Shown here: positions 50,245 through 60,139 of the stretch, piece by piece
Layout of the letters: each line of letters starts with the position of its first letter
Position numbering within the stretch: the first letter of the stretch is position 1
Source: Nonomuraea rubra
GTDB lineage: Bacteria > Actinomycetota > Actinomycetes > Streptosporangiales > Streptosporangiaceae
Direction: 5' to 3'
DNA length: 64,000 nt
Assembly: GCF_014207985.1 (NCBI RefSeq)
Contig: NZ_JACHMI010000001.1
Location: 6,183,001-6,247,000 of the forward strand
Position numbers and translations under genes: made by a program
Notes under the pieces: generated by a model
Told to the model about the DNA's origin: nothing
The model's database searches: none
The model's input: only the letters and a program-made list of their open reading frames with translations

Positions 50245-52350
50245 ATGAGCGACATCAGCAGCCCCCCGATCGCCCGAGTGGACGTGGTGCGCGACGTTCA
50301 CCACGGCATCACGCTCGAGGACGCCTACCGGTGGATGGAGGCGGACGGCGAGGAGTTCCACCGCTGGCTCGACGGCCAGGCCGGCCATGCCCGCGAGCAG
50401 CTGGACGCCCTGCCACGCCGGGAGGAGCTGCTGACCCGGATCCGCGAGCTGGGCGGCACGCTCCCGCAGTACTCGGACTTCACGCCGGCGGGCGACAGGA
50501 TCTTCTACCTGGCGCGCGAACCGGGCGCCGGCGTACTCGTGCTGATGGTGCGTGAGCCCGACGGAGCGAGCAGGGTCCTGTTCGACCCGGACACCGTGCC
50601 CGGCGAGGCGCCCCACGCCATCGCCTGGTACGTGCCCTCCCCCGACGGCCGCCACATCGCCTGCGCCGTCTTCCCGTCCGGGTCGGAGGAGAGCACGATC
50701 CAGGTCATTGACGTCGGCTCCGGTGCCATCCTGGAGACGATCCCGCCCACGACGCGCTTTGCCTTCCTGAGCTGGCTGGAGGACGGCCGGTCGTTCGTCT
50801 TCCACCGCTTCGTGGCTCCTCCGGCGGGCGCTCCGCCGGAGCAGCGCCGCCTGGACAGCCGTTCCTTCCTGCACCGGCTGGGCACCGACCCGGCGCGGGA
50901 TGAGGTGGTGCTGGCGCGCGGGCTCAACCCCCACGTCGAGCTGACCCCGCAGGATCGGCCCTTCCTCGTGGTGCCGCCGCGCGGTGAGTGGATGCTGGCG
51001 ATCGTCTCCCACGGCGCACTCGGCCCCTGGACCAGCGAGCAGTTGAGCGATTGCTCGCTGTACGTGGCGCCACGAGCCGCGCTCGCCGATCCGGCCACCT
51101 GCCCGTGGCGGAAGGTGGCGGGCGTGGCGGACGGTGTTACCGCCTTCGCCACCAGCCACGACACCCTCTATCTGGTCTCCCATCGGGACGCGCCCCGCTC
51201 CCGCGTGCTGGCCGTTCCGTTTGCCGTCCCGGATCTGTCTCGAGCCCGGGTGGTCGTGCCCGCGGGTGAGCGCGTGGTGGAGGCGGTGCGGGTCGTCGGC
51301 GACCGGCTGCTGGTGCGCGATCTCGACGGTGGCGTCCATCGGGTACGGCATGCGCCCCTGTCCGGCGGCGAGCCCGCCGACCTCCCGCTGCCGGTGGAGG
51401 GCGCCATCTGGGAGGTGACCACCCACCCGGAACGGCCCGAGGCCCTGCTGCTGGCGGCCGGCTGGACAGACGCGCCGCGGCTCTACCGCTACGACGGCGA
51501 AACCCTGGAGGACACCGGGCTGGCGCCCCGCTCACCGGTCGACTTCGGCGACGTGCACGCCCGCATCCTGCATGTGCCCGCGAGGGACGGAACGCGGATC
51601 CCGCTCACCGTCATCCACCACAAGGGCCTGGTGCTGGACGGCGACAACCCGGTCCTGCTCACCGGCTATGGCTCTCATGGCATGTCCGAGCTGCCCGAGT
51701 TCCGTCCGGAGATGCTCGCCTGGTACGAGCGCGGCGGCGTCTACGCCGTTGCGCACCTGCGCGGTGGCGGCGCCTATGGCCGGGAGTGGCACGAGGCCGG
51801 GCGTGGCCTGCGCAAGGAGACCACCATCACGGACTTCATCGACTGCGCCGAGCACCTCATCGCCCTGGGCTACACCCGGCCGGGACGGCTGGCGGGCGAG
51901 GGCGTCAGCGCCGGCGGCATCCCCGCCGGCGGCGCGCTGGTGCGCCGGCCGGAGCTGTGGGCTGCCATGGCGATGCAGGTGCCGACGGTCAACGCCACAC
52001 GGATCGAGTTCAGCGAGAACGGGCCGATCAACGTGCCGGAGTTCGGCAGCGTCACCACTGAGGATGGCCTGCGCGGTCTGCTGATCGCCGATGCCTACCT
52101 GCGGGTCGAGGACAGCGTGCCGTACCCGGCGGTGCTGCTGACCACCGGACGGCGCGACGCGCGGGTGCCGCCGTGGCAGCCGGCGAAGCTGGCCGCCCGC
52201 CTGCAGGCGGCCGGCGCCTCCGGCCGGCCGGTGCTGCTGCGTGTTGAGGAGCACGGCGGTCACGGCGCCGGCTCGACCCGAGAGCAGGAGCATGCCCTGC
52301 TCGCTGATGTGCTGGCCTTCCTGTTGCACGCCTTCGAGGCGTCACGATGA
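50245..52350 (+). CDS. Prolyl oligopeptidase-family serine peptidase (S9)
   Basis: 701 aa. The N-terminus (VDVVRDVHHGITLEDAYRWM) is the typical start of cytoplasmic prolyl oligopeptidases, followed by a beta-propeller (about 75-420) and an alpha/beta hydrolase domain. The catalytic serine is in GEGVSAGGIPAGG, the aspartate in TGRRDARVPPWQ and the histidine in EEHGGHGAGS; LRGGGAYGREWHEAG is a family signature. The propeller blades are less regular than usual. No signal peptide, so intracellular peptide processing is likely. Three in-frame ATGs lie together (50233, 50239, 50245); the last is taken because homology begins just after it, with no decisive ribosome binding site. Confidence 0.9.
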   Translation: MSDISSPPIARVDVVRDVHHGITLEDAYRWMEADGEEFHRWLDGQAGHAREQLDALPRREELLTRIRELGGTLPQYSDFTPAGDRIFYLAREPGAGVLVLMVREPDGASRVLFDPDTVPGEAPHAIAWYVPSPDGRHIACAVFPSGSEESTIQVIDVGSGAILETIPPTTRFAFLSWLEDGRSFVFHRFVAPPAGAPPEQRRLDSRSFLHRLGTDPARDEVVLARGLNPHVELTPQDRPFLVVPPRGEWMLAIVSHGALGPWTSEQLSDCSLYVAPRAALADPATCPWRKVAGVADGVTAFATSHDTLYLVSHRDAPRSRVLAVPFAVPDLSRARVVVPAGERVVEAVRVVGDRLLVRDLDGGVHRVRHAPLSGGEPADLPLPVEGAIWEVTTHPERPEALLLAAGWTDAPRLYRYDGETLEDTGLAPRSPVDFGDVHARILHVPARDGTRIPLTVIHHKGLVLDGDNPVLLTGYGSHGMSELPEFRPEMLAWYERGGVYAVAHLRGGGAYGREWHEAGRGLRKETTITDFIDCAEHLIALGYTRPGRLAGEGVSAGGIPAGGALVRRPELWAAMAMQVPTVNATRIEFSENGPINVPEFGSVTTEDGLRGLLIADAYLRVEDSVPYPAVLLTTGRRDARVPPWQPAKLAARLQAAGASGRPVLLRVEEHGGHGAGSTREQEHALLADVLAFLLHAFEASR

Positions 52351-52532
52351 GGACGACTGAGCAGCGGGCCCTTCGTCAGGTCACGTCGCTGCCGTCCGGC
52401 GGGCCGCTCGATCCCGGCCTGCGGGTGACGCCCCCGAAGTGACCGCATGGTGCCGAAGTGCCATCGCTGAGTACGTCGTGCCCGCCACGGTCGACGGCCG
52501 AGTTCACCGGGCGTCATGAGGCGGCGGATGTG

Positions 52533-53741
52533 CTATGCCGGGGGGTGGGAGGAGCACTGTGCCGCCCAGGCAGCAAGGCCTTCTTCGGTGAGGACGTGGT
52601 CGAGAGCGGTCACCACCGCCCCGTGGAGTGCCCCGTCGCGACCGAGGGCGGCGGCGAGCACAGGGGGCGGGTTCGGGCGGCGGAAGCGCATGAGGCCGTC
52701 GGCGAGGGCGGCGGTGAACTCGGGCTCGGCCGCGGCCCGCAGTGACTCCGCCAGGCTGCCCAGGGTGACGACGGCGGGATCCAGGGCGTTGATCAACCCG
52801 GCGAGACCGCGGGCCAGTGCGCGGGCGGCGTGGGCGACGGCGGCGCGGACGGCCGGGTCCGCCGGGGTGCGGGCAAGGGCCTGCTCGGCGTACGTGCGGG
52901 GGTCTCGGGGCGCGGGCTCACCCAGCCGGCGGGCGATGGCGCGGCCGTCGACCGCCAGATCCCAGCAGCCCCGGGCGCCGCAGGGGCAGCGCAGGCGGGG
53001 ATCGCCGAACGGAAGGTGCCCGAACTCCCCGCCGGCGCCTGTGGCTCCGTGCATGGGCCGGCCGTCGACGACCAGGGTGCCGCCGACGCCCACTTCCACA
53101 GTGAGGTGCAGGACGGTCGCCGCTCCCGCCGCGGCGCCCTGCCGGGCCTCGGCAAGGCCCGCGAGCGTTGCGTCGTTGCCGATCAGCAGCGGCACGCGCG
53201 GATCGGCCGTCAGTGCCGCCAGGTCCACCGCGTCCCAGCCGAGCACGGCGGACTGGACGACCCTGCCGTGTTGCACGGTCGCGGCGATCGCCACGCAGAT
53301 CGCCCGGACGCGGTCGCCATAGCGGCGGTGCAGGCGCCTCACCGCCTGCGCGACCGTGTCGACCACCTGCTCGGGGTCACGGCTGCGGTGAGTGCCCGCC
53401 TCCGCGACGTCGGGCTTTCCGTCGAGCGGGGCGACCGCGCATCGCCAGTCCTCCTGGCGGAGGTCCACAGCGATCACGACGGGCCCGTCCGGGTGAGGGG
53501 TGAGCACACTCGTCGGACGGCCCCGCGAGGTCGCGGCGGCAGGGGTCTCGGCGAGCAGGGCAAGGTCGCGCAACCGGGAGGTGATCTCCGTGGCCGAGCC
53601 GGTGCTGAGACCGAGCCGCCGCGCCACGGCCGCCCTGGTCACGCCCGGTTCGCGGCGCATCTCGTCCAGCACGGCCAGGGCGCTGCGCCAGCGGAGATCC
53701 GCGGCGCGCACGGACCCGGCCCGGTTGCGTGGGGTTGCCAT
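52533..53741 (-). CDS. ROK-family transcriptional regulator
   Basis: 402 aa. Residues about 15-75 form a winged helix (VTRAAVARRLGLSTGSATEI). The rest is a ROK sugar-kinase-like domain: the ATP-binding D-L-R-Q-E-D segment, LLIGNDATLAGLAEA, GGEFGHLPFGDPRLRC and the zinc motif C-P-C-G-x-x-G-C-W. Such proteins are sugar-responsive repressors. It is divergent from the HAD-GH13 gene 57 bp away, so it should control alpha-glucoside or sugar-phosphate use through sites in that gap. ATG 53741 has GAAGG upstream. Confidence 0.93.
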   Translation of the reverse strand: MATPRNRAGSVRAADLRWRSALAVLDEMRREPGVTRAAVARRLGLSTGSATEITSRLRDLALLAETPAAATSRGRPTSVLTPHPDGPVVIAVDLRQEDWRCAVAPLDGKPDVAEAGTHRSRDPEQVVDTVAQAVRRLHRRYGDRVRAICVAIAATVQHGRVVQSAVLGWDAVDLAALTADPRVPLLIGNDATLAGLAEARQGAAAGAATVLHLTVEVGVGGTLVVDGRPMHGATGAGGEFGHLPFGDPRLRCPCGARGCWDLAVDGRAIARRLGEPAPRDPRTYAEQALARTPADPAVRAAVAHAARALARGLAGLINALDPAVVTLGSLAESLRAAAEPEFTAALADGLMRFRRPNPPPVLAAALGRDGALHGAVVTALDHVLTEEGLAAWAAQCSSHPPA

Positions 53742-53763
53742 GTGTCGTCGCCCTTCGTTTATG

Positions 53764-53776
53764 CTCGATGCACGAG
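53764..53776. promoter_or_regulatory. Small palindrome in the ROK/HAD-GH13 divergent promoter
   Basis: CTCG-ATGCA-CGAG, flanked by TTTATG and TTTATT, lies in the middle of the 56-bp divergent gap. A plausible ROK operator half; not proven. Confidence 0.35.
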
Positions 53777-53797
53777 TTTATTCGAAGGAGGAACGCC

Positions 53798-55710
53798 GTG
53801 CCACGACGAACGGATCTCGCGGCGGTCGAAGCGGTCCTGCTGGACATGGACGGCACTCTCGTGGACTCCGACGCCGCGGTCGAGCGTGCCTGGGCGACCT
53901 GGGCCGAGGAGTACGGCGTCGACCCCGGCGCGGTCCTCGCCATCGCGCACGGGAGCCCGGCCGCGCGTACCGTCCGGCGGCTGTTCCCCGGCCTGGACGA
54001 CGAGGCCGTCAGGGCGGCGGCGCAGCGGCAGCACGCCCTGCAGTACGAGGACCTGGCGGACGTCACCGCGGCACCCGGCGCGCACCTCCTGCTCGCCACG
54101 CTGGACCGGCTCGACCTGCCGTGGGCCGTGGTGACCAGCGCCGACGGACGGCTGGCCAAGGCACGCCTGCACGCGGCGGGCATCGACCCGCCCGTCCTGC
54201 TGACGATCGACGACGTACGGGCGGGCAAACCCGATCCCGAGGGCTACCTGGAGGCCGCACGCCGCCTTCGCATCGCGCCGTCCGCCTGCCTGGTGGTGGA
54301 GGACTCCGAGCCGGGGCTGGCTGCGGGGCGGGCGGCGGGCATGCCGGCCGTGGCGCTGCGGGGGCTGGACGGCGACCTGTCCCTGTCCGGCCTCGGCCGG
54401 CTGGCCCAGTTGCTGGAGCGGTCGCGGGTGCGGCCGTGGTGGCGCGACGCGGTGGGCTACCAGGTGTACCTTCCGTCGTTCGCGGACAGCACCGGTGACG
54501 GCTGGGGCGACCTGGCCGGGGTGAGCGGGCGGCTGAATCATCTGGAGCGGCTCGGGGTGGAGGTGGTGTGGCTGAGCCCGTTCTTCCGGTCGCCGATGCG
54601 CGACCACGGTTACGACGTCGCCGACCACCGGGCCGTGGATCCGTCGTTCGGCGGGCAGGCGGCCCTCGACGGGCTGCTGGCGCAGGCGCACCGGCGCGGT
54701 ATGCGGGTGATCGGCGACCTGGTCGTCAACCACACCAGCGACCTCCACCCGTGGTTCGTCGCCGCCTCCTCCTCGCGGACCGACCCGTACCGCGACTACT
54801 ACATCTGGCGCGACCCGGCCCCGGACGGCGGCCCGCCCAACACCTGGCTGTCCCATTTCGGCGGGCCGGCCTGGACGGCTTCCGCATCGACACCGCCGGC
54901 TACCTCGTCAAGGACGCGGACCTGCGGGACAACCCGCCGCTGCCCGCCGGCCGCATCCTGCCGGCACGCGGAGTGACCATGGACTGGCGCCGCCAGGAGC
55001 ATCGCCACGACATCCACCAGCCTGATGTGCACCAGGTGCACGAGCGGTGGCGGCGGATCGCCGACCGGCACGACGCCTTCCTGGTCGGCGAGGTCTACGA
55101 GCTCGACCCCCGGGCCCTGGCTCGCTTCGTGCAGGGCGAACGGCTGCACTCGTCGTTCTGGTTCGGGCTGGTGGAGACCGACTGGGACGCCGACCGGATC
55201 GACACCATGATCGAGGCCGCCGTGATGGCCTCGCCGCGGCTGTCCTGGGTGCAGGGCAACCACGATCGTTCCCGCGCCGTCACCCGGTTCGGCGGCGGGC
55301 CGCGGGGACGGCGCCGCTCGCTCGCGCTGCACGTGCTGATGGCGTTACTGCCGGGAACCTTCTGGCTCTACCCGGGCGAGGAGCTCGGCGAGACCGTGGC
55401 GGCACAGCAGGACGACCCCGCATCCCACCTGCACACCCTCGTCCGGCTCCTGACCGCCAGACGCCATCTGGCGCACGTGCTGGCCTCCATCGACGACGTG
55501 AGCAGAGTCAGGCTCGCCGCACCGGTGACCGCCTACCGCCGGGGAGCGCTCTGGGCGGTGGCGAACCTGCGGGACACCCCTGCCGCCGGCCTGCGCCTGC
55601 CCGCCCCAGCGGTGTTCGACACCGACGATCCCACCGTCACCCCCCACCGGCCCAGGACCGGCTATGTCGGCCTCGCGCCGCAGCAGGCGCTCCTGCTGGC
55701 CGCGGAATGA
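53798..55710 (+). pseudogene. HAD phosphatase fused to a GH13 alpha-glucosidase-type enzyme, broken by a deletion
   Basis: From GTG 53798 (GAAGGAGG upstream) residues 1-205 are a complete HAD phosphatase: LLDMDGTLVDSDAAVERAWA, VVTSADGRLAKARLHAAGID, AGKPDPEGYLEAARRL and VVEDSEPGLAAG. The same frame runs into a GH13 enzyme: WWRDAVGYQVYLPSFADSTG, PFFRSPMRDHGYDVADHRAV and VIGDLVVNHTSD. At about 54865 some 50 codons that normally precede the nucleophile are lost and the frame changes; GLDGFRIDTAGYLVKDADLR, VGEVYEL and WVQGNHDRSRAV continue in the new frame to 55710. The HAD half may still be made, with a junk tail to 54976. A HAD-GH13 polypeptide is unusual. Confidence 0.8.
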
Positions 55711-55746
55711 CCGCTCATCATCGAACGACCCGACGAGGAAGGCGAC

Positions 55747-56907
55747 ATGTCCGACCGCGTGACCCCGTTCCGTCTTGACGTGCCCGAGCCCGTACTGGCC
55801 GACCTGCGCGAACGGCTGCGGCGCACGCGCTGGCCCGAGAAGGAGACGGCCGGGGACTGGTCGCAGGGTGTCCCGCTGGACTACCTGCGCGAGTTGTGCC
55901 GGTACTGGGCCGATGAGTACGACTGGCGGGCCACCGAACGGCGCCTGAACTCGCTGCCACAGTTCCGCACCTCCATCGACGGCCTCGGGATCCACTTCCT
56001 GCACGTCCGCTCGCCCCACGAGAACGCGCTGCCGCTCGTCCTGACCCACGGATGGCCGGGCTCGATCGTGGAGTTCCTCAAAGTGATCGGACCGCTCACC
56101 GACCCGGCCGCCTACGGCGGCGACGCCCGCGACGCCTTCCACGTCGTCTGCCCATCCCTGCCCGGATACGGCTTCAGCGACAAACCGGACCGCCGGGGCT
56201 GGGGCGTCGAGCGGATCGCCGGCGCCTGGATCACGCTGATGGCCCGCCTCGGCTACGACCGCTACGGCGCGGCAGGCTCCGACTGGGGCACGACCGTCAC
56301 CACGCTCATCGGCCTGCGGGATCCCGCCCACGTGGCGGGCATCCACCTCGTCCCGCCGCTGGCGGCCCCGGATCCGGCCACGTTCGGCGACCTCACCGCC
56401 GCCGAACGGGCCGCTCTCGCCGACCTGGAACGAGGCCAGGAGGACGAGGACGGCTACTCGCTGGAGCAGTCCACCCGCCCGCAGACCATCGGCTACGGGC
56501 TCGTCGACTCACCGGCACTGCTGTGCGCCTGGATCATCGAGAAGTTCCGGTCCTGGACCGACTGCGACGGCCGCCCCGAGAACGCCCTCACCCGCGACGA
56601 ACTCCTCGACAACCTCATGTTCTACTGGCTGCCCGGAACCGGCGCCTCCGCCGCCCGGCTCTACTGGGAGAGCTTCAAACAGGTCCAGCGGCTCTTCACC
56701 GCCGAGACCACGGACATGGTCACCGTCCCGGCAGGGTGCTCGATCTTCCCCAAGGAGAACCCGCGGCCATCCCGCCGGTGGGCCGAGAAGCGCTTCACCA
56801 CCATCCTGCACTGGAATGAACCGGACAGGGGCGGTCACTTCGCCGCGTTCGAGCAGCCCTGCCTGTTCGCCGAGGAACTACGAACCTTCTTCCGCATGCT
56901 CCGCTGA
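55747..56907 (+). CDS. Epoxide hydrolase (alpha/beta hydrolase with EHN domain)
   Basis: 386 aa. The N-terminal EHN domain (FRLDVPEPVLADLRERLRRT; WSQGVPLDYLRELCRYWADE) precedes an alpha/beta hydrolase core with the oxyanion motif LTHGWPGSIVEF, the nucleophile in GAAGSDWGTTVTTLIG, and the catalytic histidine in GGHFAAFEQP. Microsomal-type epoxide hydrolases open epoxides to diols through an aspartyl ester intermediate; the cap tyrosines are present in the helical insert. No signal peptide. ATG 55747 has GAGGAAGG upstream. It follows the broken GH13 gene by 36 bp and could share its promoter. Confidence 0.92.
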   Translation: MSDRVTPFRLDVPEPVLADLRERLRRTRWPEKETAGDWSQGVPLDYLRELCRYWADEYDWRATERRLNSLPQFRTSIDGLGIHFLHVRSPHENALPLVLTHGWPGSIVEFLKVIGPLTDPAAYGGDARDAFHVVCPSLPGYGFSDKPDRRGWGVERIAGAWITLMARLGYDRYGAAGSDWGTTVTTLIGLRDPAHVAGIHLVPPLAAPDPATFGDLTAAERAALADLERGQEDEDGYSLEQSTRPQTIGYGLVDSPALLCAWIIEKFRSWTDCDGRPENALTRDELLDNLMFYWLPGTGASAARLYWESFKQVQRLFTAETTDMVTVPAGCSIFPKENPRPSRRWAEKRFTTILHWNEPDRGGHFAAFEQPCLFAEELRTFFRMLR

Positions 56908-56978
56908 CCGCACAGCAGTACCGCCGGGTCCGGAGCCGGTCGCGGTCTTGGTCGTAGCGGCGCTGCCGTTCTGCCCGA

Positions 56979-57155
56979 TCATCGCGTATCGAGGGGTGCC
57001 TGCTTGATGAGCCGCCGATGCTCACGGCGTTCCTCCCGCGTATACGACCACGGGCCACGCACCGACATCCGCCACTGCGAGAGTCCTTCCCGGATCTCCG
57101 CAAGCCGCTGGGCGAAGGCCGGATCGACGGCTGTGATCGTCGCCTCATGCATCAT
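56979..57155 (-). CDS. Small basic hypothetical protein
   Basis: 58 aa from ATG 57155 (or 57152): EATITAVDPAFAQRLAEIRE, then GLSQWRMSVRGPWSYTREER and a basic tail. Codon use is typical of the genome, though there is no good ribosome binding site. Family unknown; a longer version from 57236 is less convincing. Confidence 0.4.
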   Translation of the reverse strand: MMHEATITAVDPAFAQRLAEIREGLSQWRMSVRGPWSYTREERREHRRLIKQAPLDTR

Positions 57156-57370
57156 GAAGCTGAAAAGAACCCTGTGGTGGCGTGGTCCAATTCCATCAGC
57201 CACTGCTGGCGCTTGATTCTTCCGGTCCGCCTCCACAGCATGATCACCTGCTGATCACGACAGCCCCGTGACCGGGGCGACCCCGCCACCGACGACAGCA
57301 CTCAGCGCGCCCTGAAGTAGGTTCGCCCACCAATCCACCACAGAAGATCTATCCCGCCAAACACCGTAGA

Positions 57371-58327
57371 TCATGCGGGCCGACGGACTACATCCGCGGG
57401 CGCGGTGATGCCGGCGCCAGCCGATCTGGCTCCAATCAGGACACGATCAAGTGCCGCCCGGCCCGCAGGTCCCCAGTGAGGCTTGCCGCCGGGAAGGCCC
57501 CGATCTCCGTTCTGCCCCATGAGCATCAGGAAGAGGCTCTTCATGGCGGCCAGCCCGCGGGCGCGCCGGATCGCCGCCTCGTCCGCATGCGCGTACGCGT
57601 CGAAGAACCGTGCGGCCGTGCCCGCGGGGAGCAGCAACCACGCGGCGGCGAGGTCCCACGCGGGATCGCCGGCGAACAAGGAGCCGAAATCGATCACGCC
57701 CGAGAGCGTTCCGCCCGAGACGACGACATTCGCGGGATGGAGGTCGCCGTGCACCCACACCGGCGGGCCCTCCCACTCGGGGGCCGCGACGGCGTCGTCC
57801 CAGACAGACCGGACGGCGCGGACATCGCCGACGGTATCGGGGTCAATGGCCTGCAAGAACTGCTCGAAGCCACCCGTGCACCTCTTGGGGTGAGCGCCGA
57901 GGTCCGAACTGGCCGGGGCCTCGGCGGGCGCCTCCGCATGGAGCGCCTGGAGGAAGCTCGCCAGCGTGTCGGCCGCGTGGGCGCCGCGGCTGATCGAGCC
58001 GTGGTCCAGCGGCTCGCCGGGAACCCACGTCATCACGGTCCAGTGCTTGGGGAAGCGCTCGGACGGTTCGCCGAACCGCACCGGGATCGGCACCGGGAGC
58101 GGCAGGCGCGGGGCCAGTACGGGTAGCCACCGCCGCTCCTTGAGCTGAAGCTCCGGGGTGGGGTCCATGCGCTGCATGCGCACGGCCAGCTCGTCCCCGA
58201 GGCGCCACATCTGGTTGCCCCAACCGCCCGCCACCTCGCGGATGGCCAGCCCCGCAAGGTCTGGATGTTGCTCCTGCAGCAGGTCGCGGACCAGGTCTGC
58301 GGTGATCTCAATCTCGGTGCCGGTCAT
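57371..58327 (-). CDS. Aminoglycoside phosphotransferase-family kinase (APH fold)
   Basis: 318 aa. GGWGNQMWRLGDELAVRM holds the nucleotide-binding region; the catalytic loop is VWVHGDLHPANVVV (H-G-D-L-H-P-x-N) and the metal-binding motif is VIDFGSLFAGDPAWDLAAAW. These are the Brenner motif and D-F-G-like motif of APH/choline-kinase-like enzymes. Close actinobacterial relatives are annotated as aminoglycoside phosphotransferases, but many act on other small molecules; resistance is not implied. ATG 58327, weak ribosome binding site. Transcribed alone toward a 130-bp gap. Confidence 0.9.
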   Translation of the reverse strand: MTGTEIEITADLVRDLLQEQHPDLAGLAIREVAGGWGNQMWRLGDELAVRMQRMDPTPELQLKERRWLPVLAPRLPLPVPIPVRFGEPSERFPKHWTVMTWVPGEPLDHGSISRGAHAADTLASFLQALHAEAPAEAPASSDLGAHPKRCTGGFEQFLQAIDPDTVGDVRAVRSVWDDAVAAPEWEGPPVWVHGDLHPANVVVSGGTLSGVIDFGSLFAGDPAWDLAAAWLLLPAGTAARFFDAYAHADEAAIRRARGLAAMKSLFLMLMGQNGDRGLPGGKPHWGPAGRAALDRVLIGARSAGAGITAPADVVRRPA

Positions 58328-58637
58328 GTGAAGTCACAGTACTGAGGCGGCAGACGGAGTGGCAGGTCAGAGGCTTTGCGACGGAACGGTGGATGAGGTC
58401 GGGTCGTGACGTTGGCTTCGTGCAGCAGCCGGTCTTCTCCGAATCCGGCGGAAGATCAAGGTGAGCGAACTGATGCTGATGGCGGCCTTGTCGTGGAACG
58501 CGGTCGCCGTCGTGATGAACACGTGGCCGTGAGCAGGGTCGCGGACAACGCACCGGGTGACAGCAGGGAGCTGAAGATGTCGGTGGCACCTGATGGAATT
58601 CGCGGGACCGAATCGTGCGACGTCGCAGGAGCCCGCC
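58328..58637. other. Intergenic region with a possible IS5-type transposase scrap
   Basis: On the minus strand near 58500-58430, TATAFHDKAAISISSLTLIF resembles the C-terminal end of IS5-family transposases (F-D-K-x-A then A-x-x-x-A-S-L-x-L). Only about 25 residues survive. Promoters of the flanking genes must lie here. Confidence 0.3.
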
Positions 58638-59768
58638 GTGGACCGTCACGCATGGAAGCCGTTCCTTCAGCGCTGGAGCGAGGAGTGGCACCTCGCCAAC
58701 CCCGACGAGGAGCCGGACGGCGACCCCTGGCTCGGATGCACGCCCGCCACCGAGGACGAGGTACGCGCCCTGGAGTCGCGGCTGGGGTGCGTGCTGCCCC
58801 CGTCGTTCCGGGAGTTCCTACTGGTCACCAACGGCTGGCGGCACGCGGGCAATTTCGTACGGAGCCTGCGCGGCACCGAGGAGATCGGCTGGCTGGCCGA
58901 TCTGGAGCCGATGTGGGCCGACGCCTACGCCGACTGGGACGAGGAGGACACGGAGCCCGCGGCGGCACGATCGTTGCTGATCTCCCTGGAGGCGGACGCC
59001 GGCGTGGTCTACCTCGATCCGGGTGACGTCGATGAGCACGGCGAGTGGGCGGCTTACGACGTGTTCTCCTGGACGGCCATGGGCCCTGACCGGCACGGCT
59101 CCTTCTACGAGAAGATGTACGACTTCTACGCCGGATTCCACGCCCTCGACCGGCCCCGATGCGACACCCAGCGCGAGTGGGACGCCAAGGTCGAGGACGC
59201 CCGGCTGGCGAGCCTGCGCGGCGAGGTGGAGCGCCCGCTGGCCGTCCTGGCGCAGGCCGCGCGTTTCGGCCGTGACCGTGCCTCGTTCCTGAGCTTCCAG
59301 ATGCGGACCTTGCTGAGGGAGGCGGAGGACGACGACCCCTTCCACCGGCTGCTCACCCACGGCGACACCCAGTCGTGGGTCCTCGACGAGGATCTGTTCG
59401 CCGCACAGGTTCTGCCGCTGCTGTTCGCCGCGCACGAACGCGCCCGCCGGTTCGGCTCCGGCTCCACCGTCAAGTTCTTGTGGGACCGCGGCCCGCAGCA
59501 GGTCAAGCACCTGCTCGGCCGTTATCAGGCGCGGCAGAACGAGCCGGGTTTCCGGCTCTGCTTCGGCAACCCGGAGTTCGACGAGGCCGCGCACGCCGCC
59601 CTGGACGCCGGTGACGAGGCCTGGCCGCGCCTGCGTGACGCCCTCGTCCACTGGCGGCCGCTGCATGAGGACCACCTCGCACCGATCGCCCTGCTGGCCG
59701 ATCCCCGGGCCGCCCGGCTGATCACGCCGGAGCGCGGACGCGAACTCCTGGCCATGAGGAGGGGGTGA
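58638..59768 (+). CDS. SMI1/KNR4 (SUKH) family protein
   Basis: 376 aa from GTG 58638, with CAGGAG seven bases upstream. The N-terminal half is a SUKH domain: TEDEVRALESRLGCVLPPSF, REFLLVTNGWRHAG, and later WAAYDVFSWTAMGPDRHGSF then Y-E-K-M-Y-D-F-Y. The C-terminal 190 residues are helical with no named domain. SUKH proteins are widespread as immunity proteins to polymorphic toxins and as orphan regulators. No toxin gene is recognisable nearby, so it is an orphan immunity-type gene here (inferred). Confidence 0.88.
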   Translation: MDRHAWKPFLQRWSEEWHLANPDEEPDGDPWLGCTPATEDEVRALESRLGCVLPPSFREFLLVTNGWRHAGNFVRSLRGTEEIGWLADLEPMWADAYADWDEEDTEPAAARSLLISLEADAGVVYLDPGDVDEHGEWAAYDVFSWTAMGPDRHGSFYEKMYDFYAGFHALDRPRCDTQREWDAKVEDARLASLRGEVERPLAVLAQAARFGRDRASFLSFQMRTLLREAEDDDPFHRLLTHGDTQSWVLDEDLFAAQVLPLLFAAHERARRFGSGSTVKFLWDRGPQQVKHLLGRYQARQNEPGFRLCFGNPEFDEAAHAALDAGDEAWPRLRDALVHWRPLHEDHLAPIALLADPRAARLITPERGRELLAMRRG

Positions 59769-59984
59769 ACACGGGGTCGTTTCTCCCTCGGAGTCATGGG
59801 CCGGAGCCCGTCCAGCCGTGGAACGCGTGAATCACTTCGAGCCGGCACCGCCGATCCGGCACGGCCTGGCCGGTCCGCCGAGCGGGCCCGCACCGCAACC
59901 ACCACGGTGCGGGCGCGGCCGTGCCGGCCACCGGGGCCCGGCCGTGCTGGCAGTTCGCTCGGTTCACCGAGCATGTCCTGGCGT

Positions 59985-60081
59985 GCGGGAGACGGCCGGG
60001 CACCGGGCGGGTGAGGTCAAGGCGCTTGCGTACGGCACGGGTCGTGCTCAGCAGTTCGTCCGGGGTGAGATCCAGCGTCAT
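59985..60081 (-). pseudogene. Nitroreductase-family N-terminal fragment
   Basis: From ATG 60081, with AAGGAG upstream: MTLDLTPDELLSTTRAVRKR then LDLTRPVP, the characteristic start of nitroreductase-like flavoproteins (T-T-R-A-V-R-K-R). Homology stops after about 28 residues. The intact start and ribosome binding site show the gene was recently truncated. Confidence 0.65.
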
Positions 60082-60139
60082 GAGGTACGTCTCCTTCAGG
60101 CGGTGGGGGCGGGCACGGGTGCGGAGCGGCGAGGTTGGC

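Noticed and set aside
57371..58327. Calling the APH-fold kinase an antibiotic-resistance gene
   Set aside because: The catalytic motifs only show the fold; many family members phosphorylate other metabolites and no resistance-specific residues can be judged here.
58593..58637. Upstream ATG for the SUKH gene
   Set aside because: The GTG at 58638 has a proper CAGGAG and starts where the conserved protein starts; the added 15 residues look non-coding.
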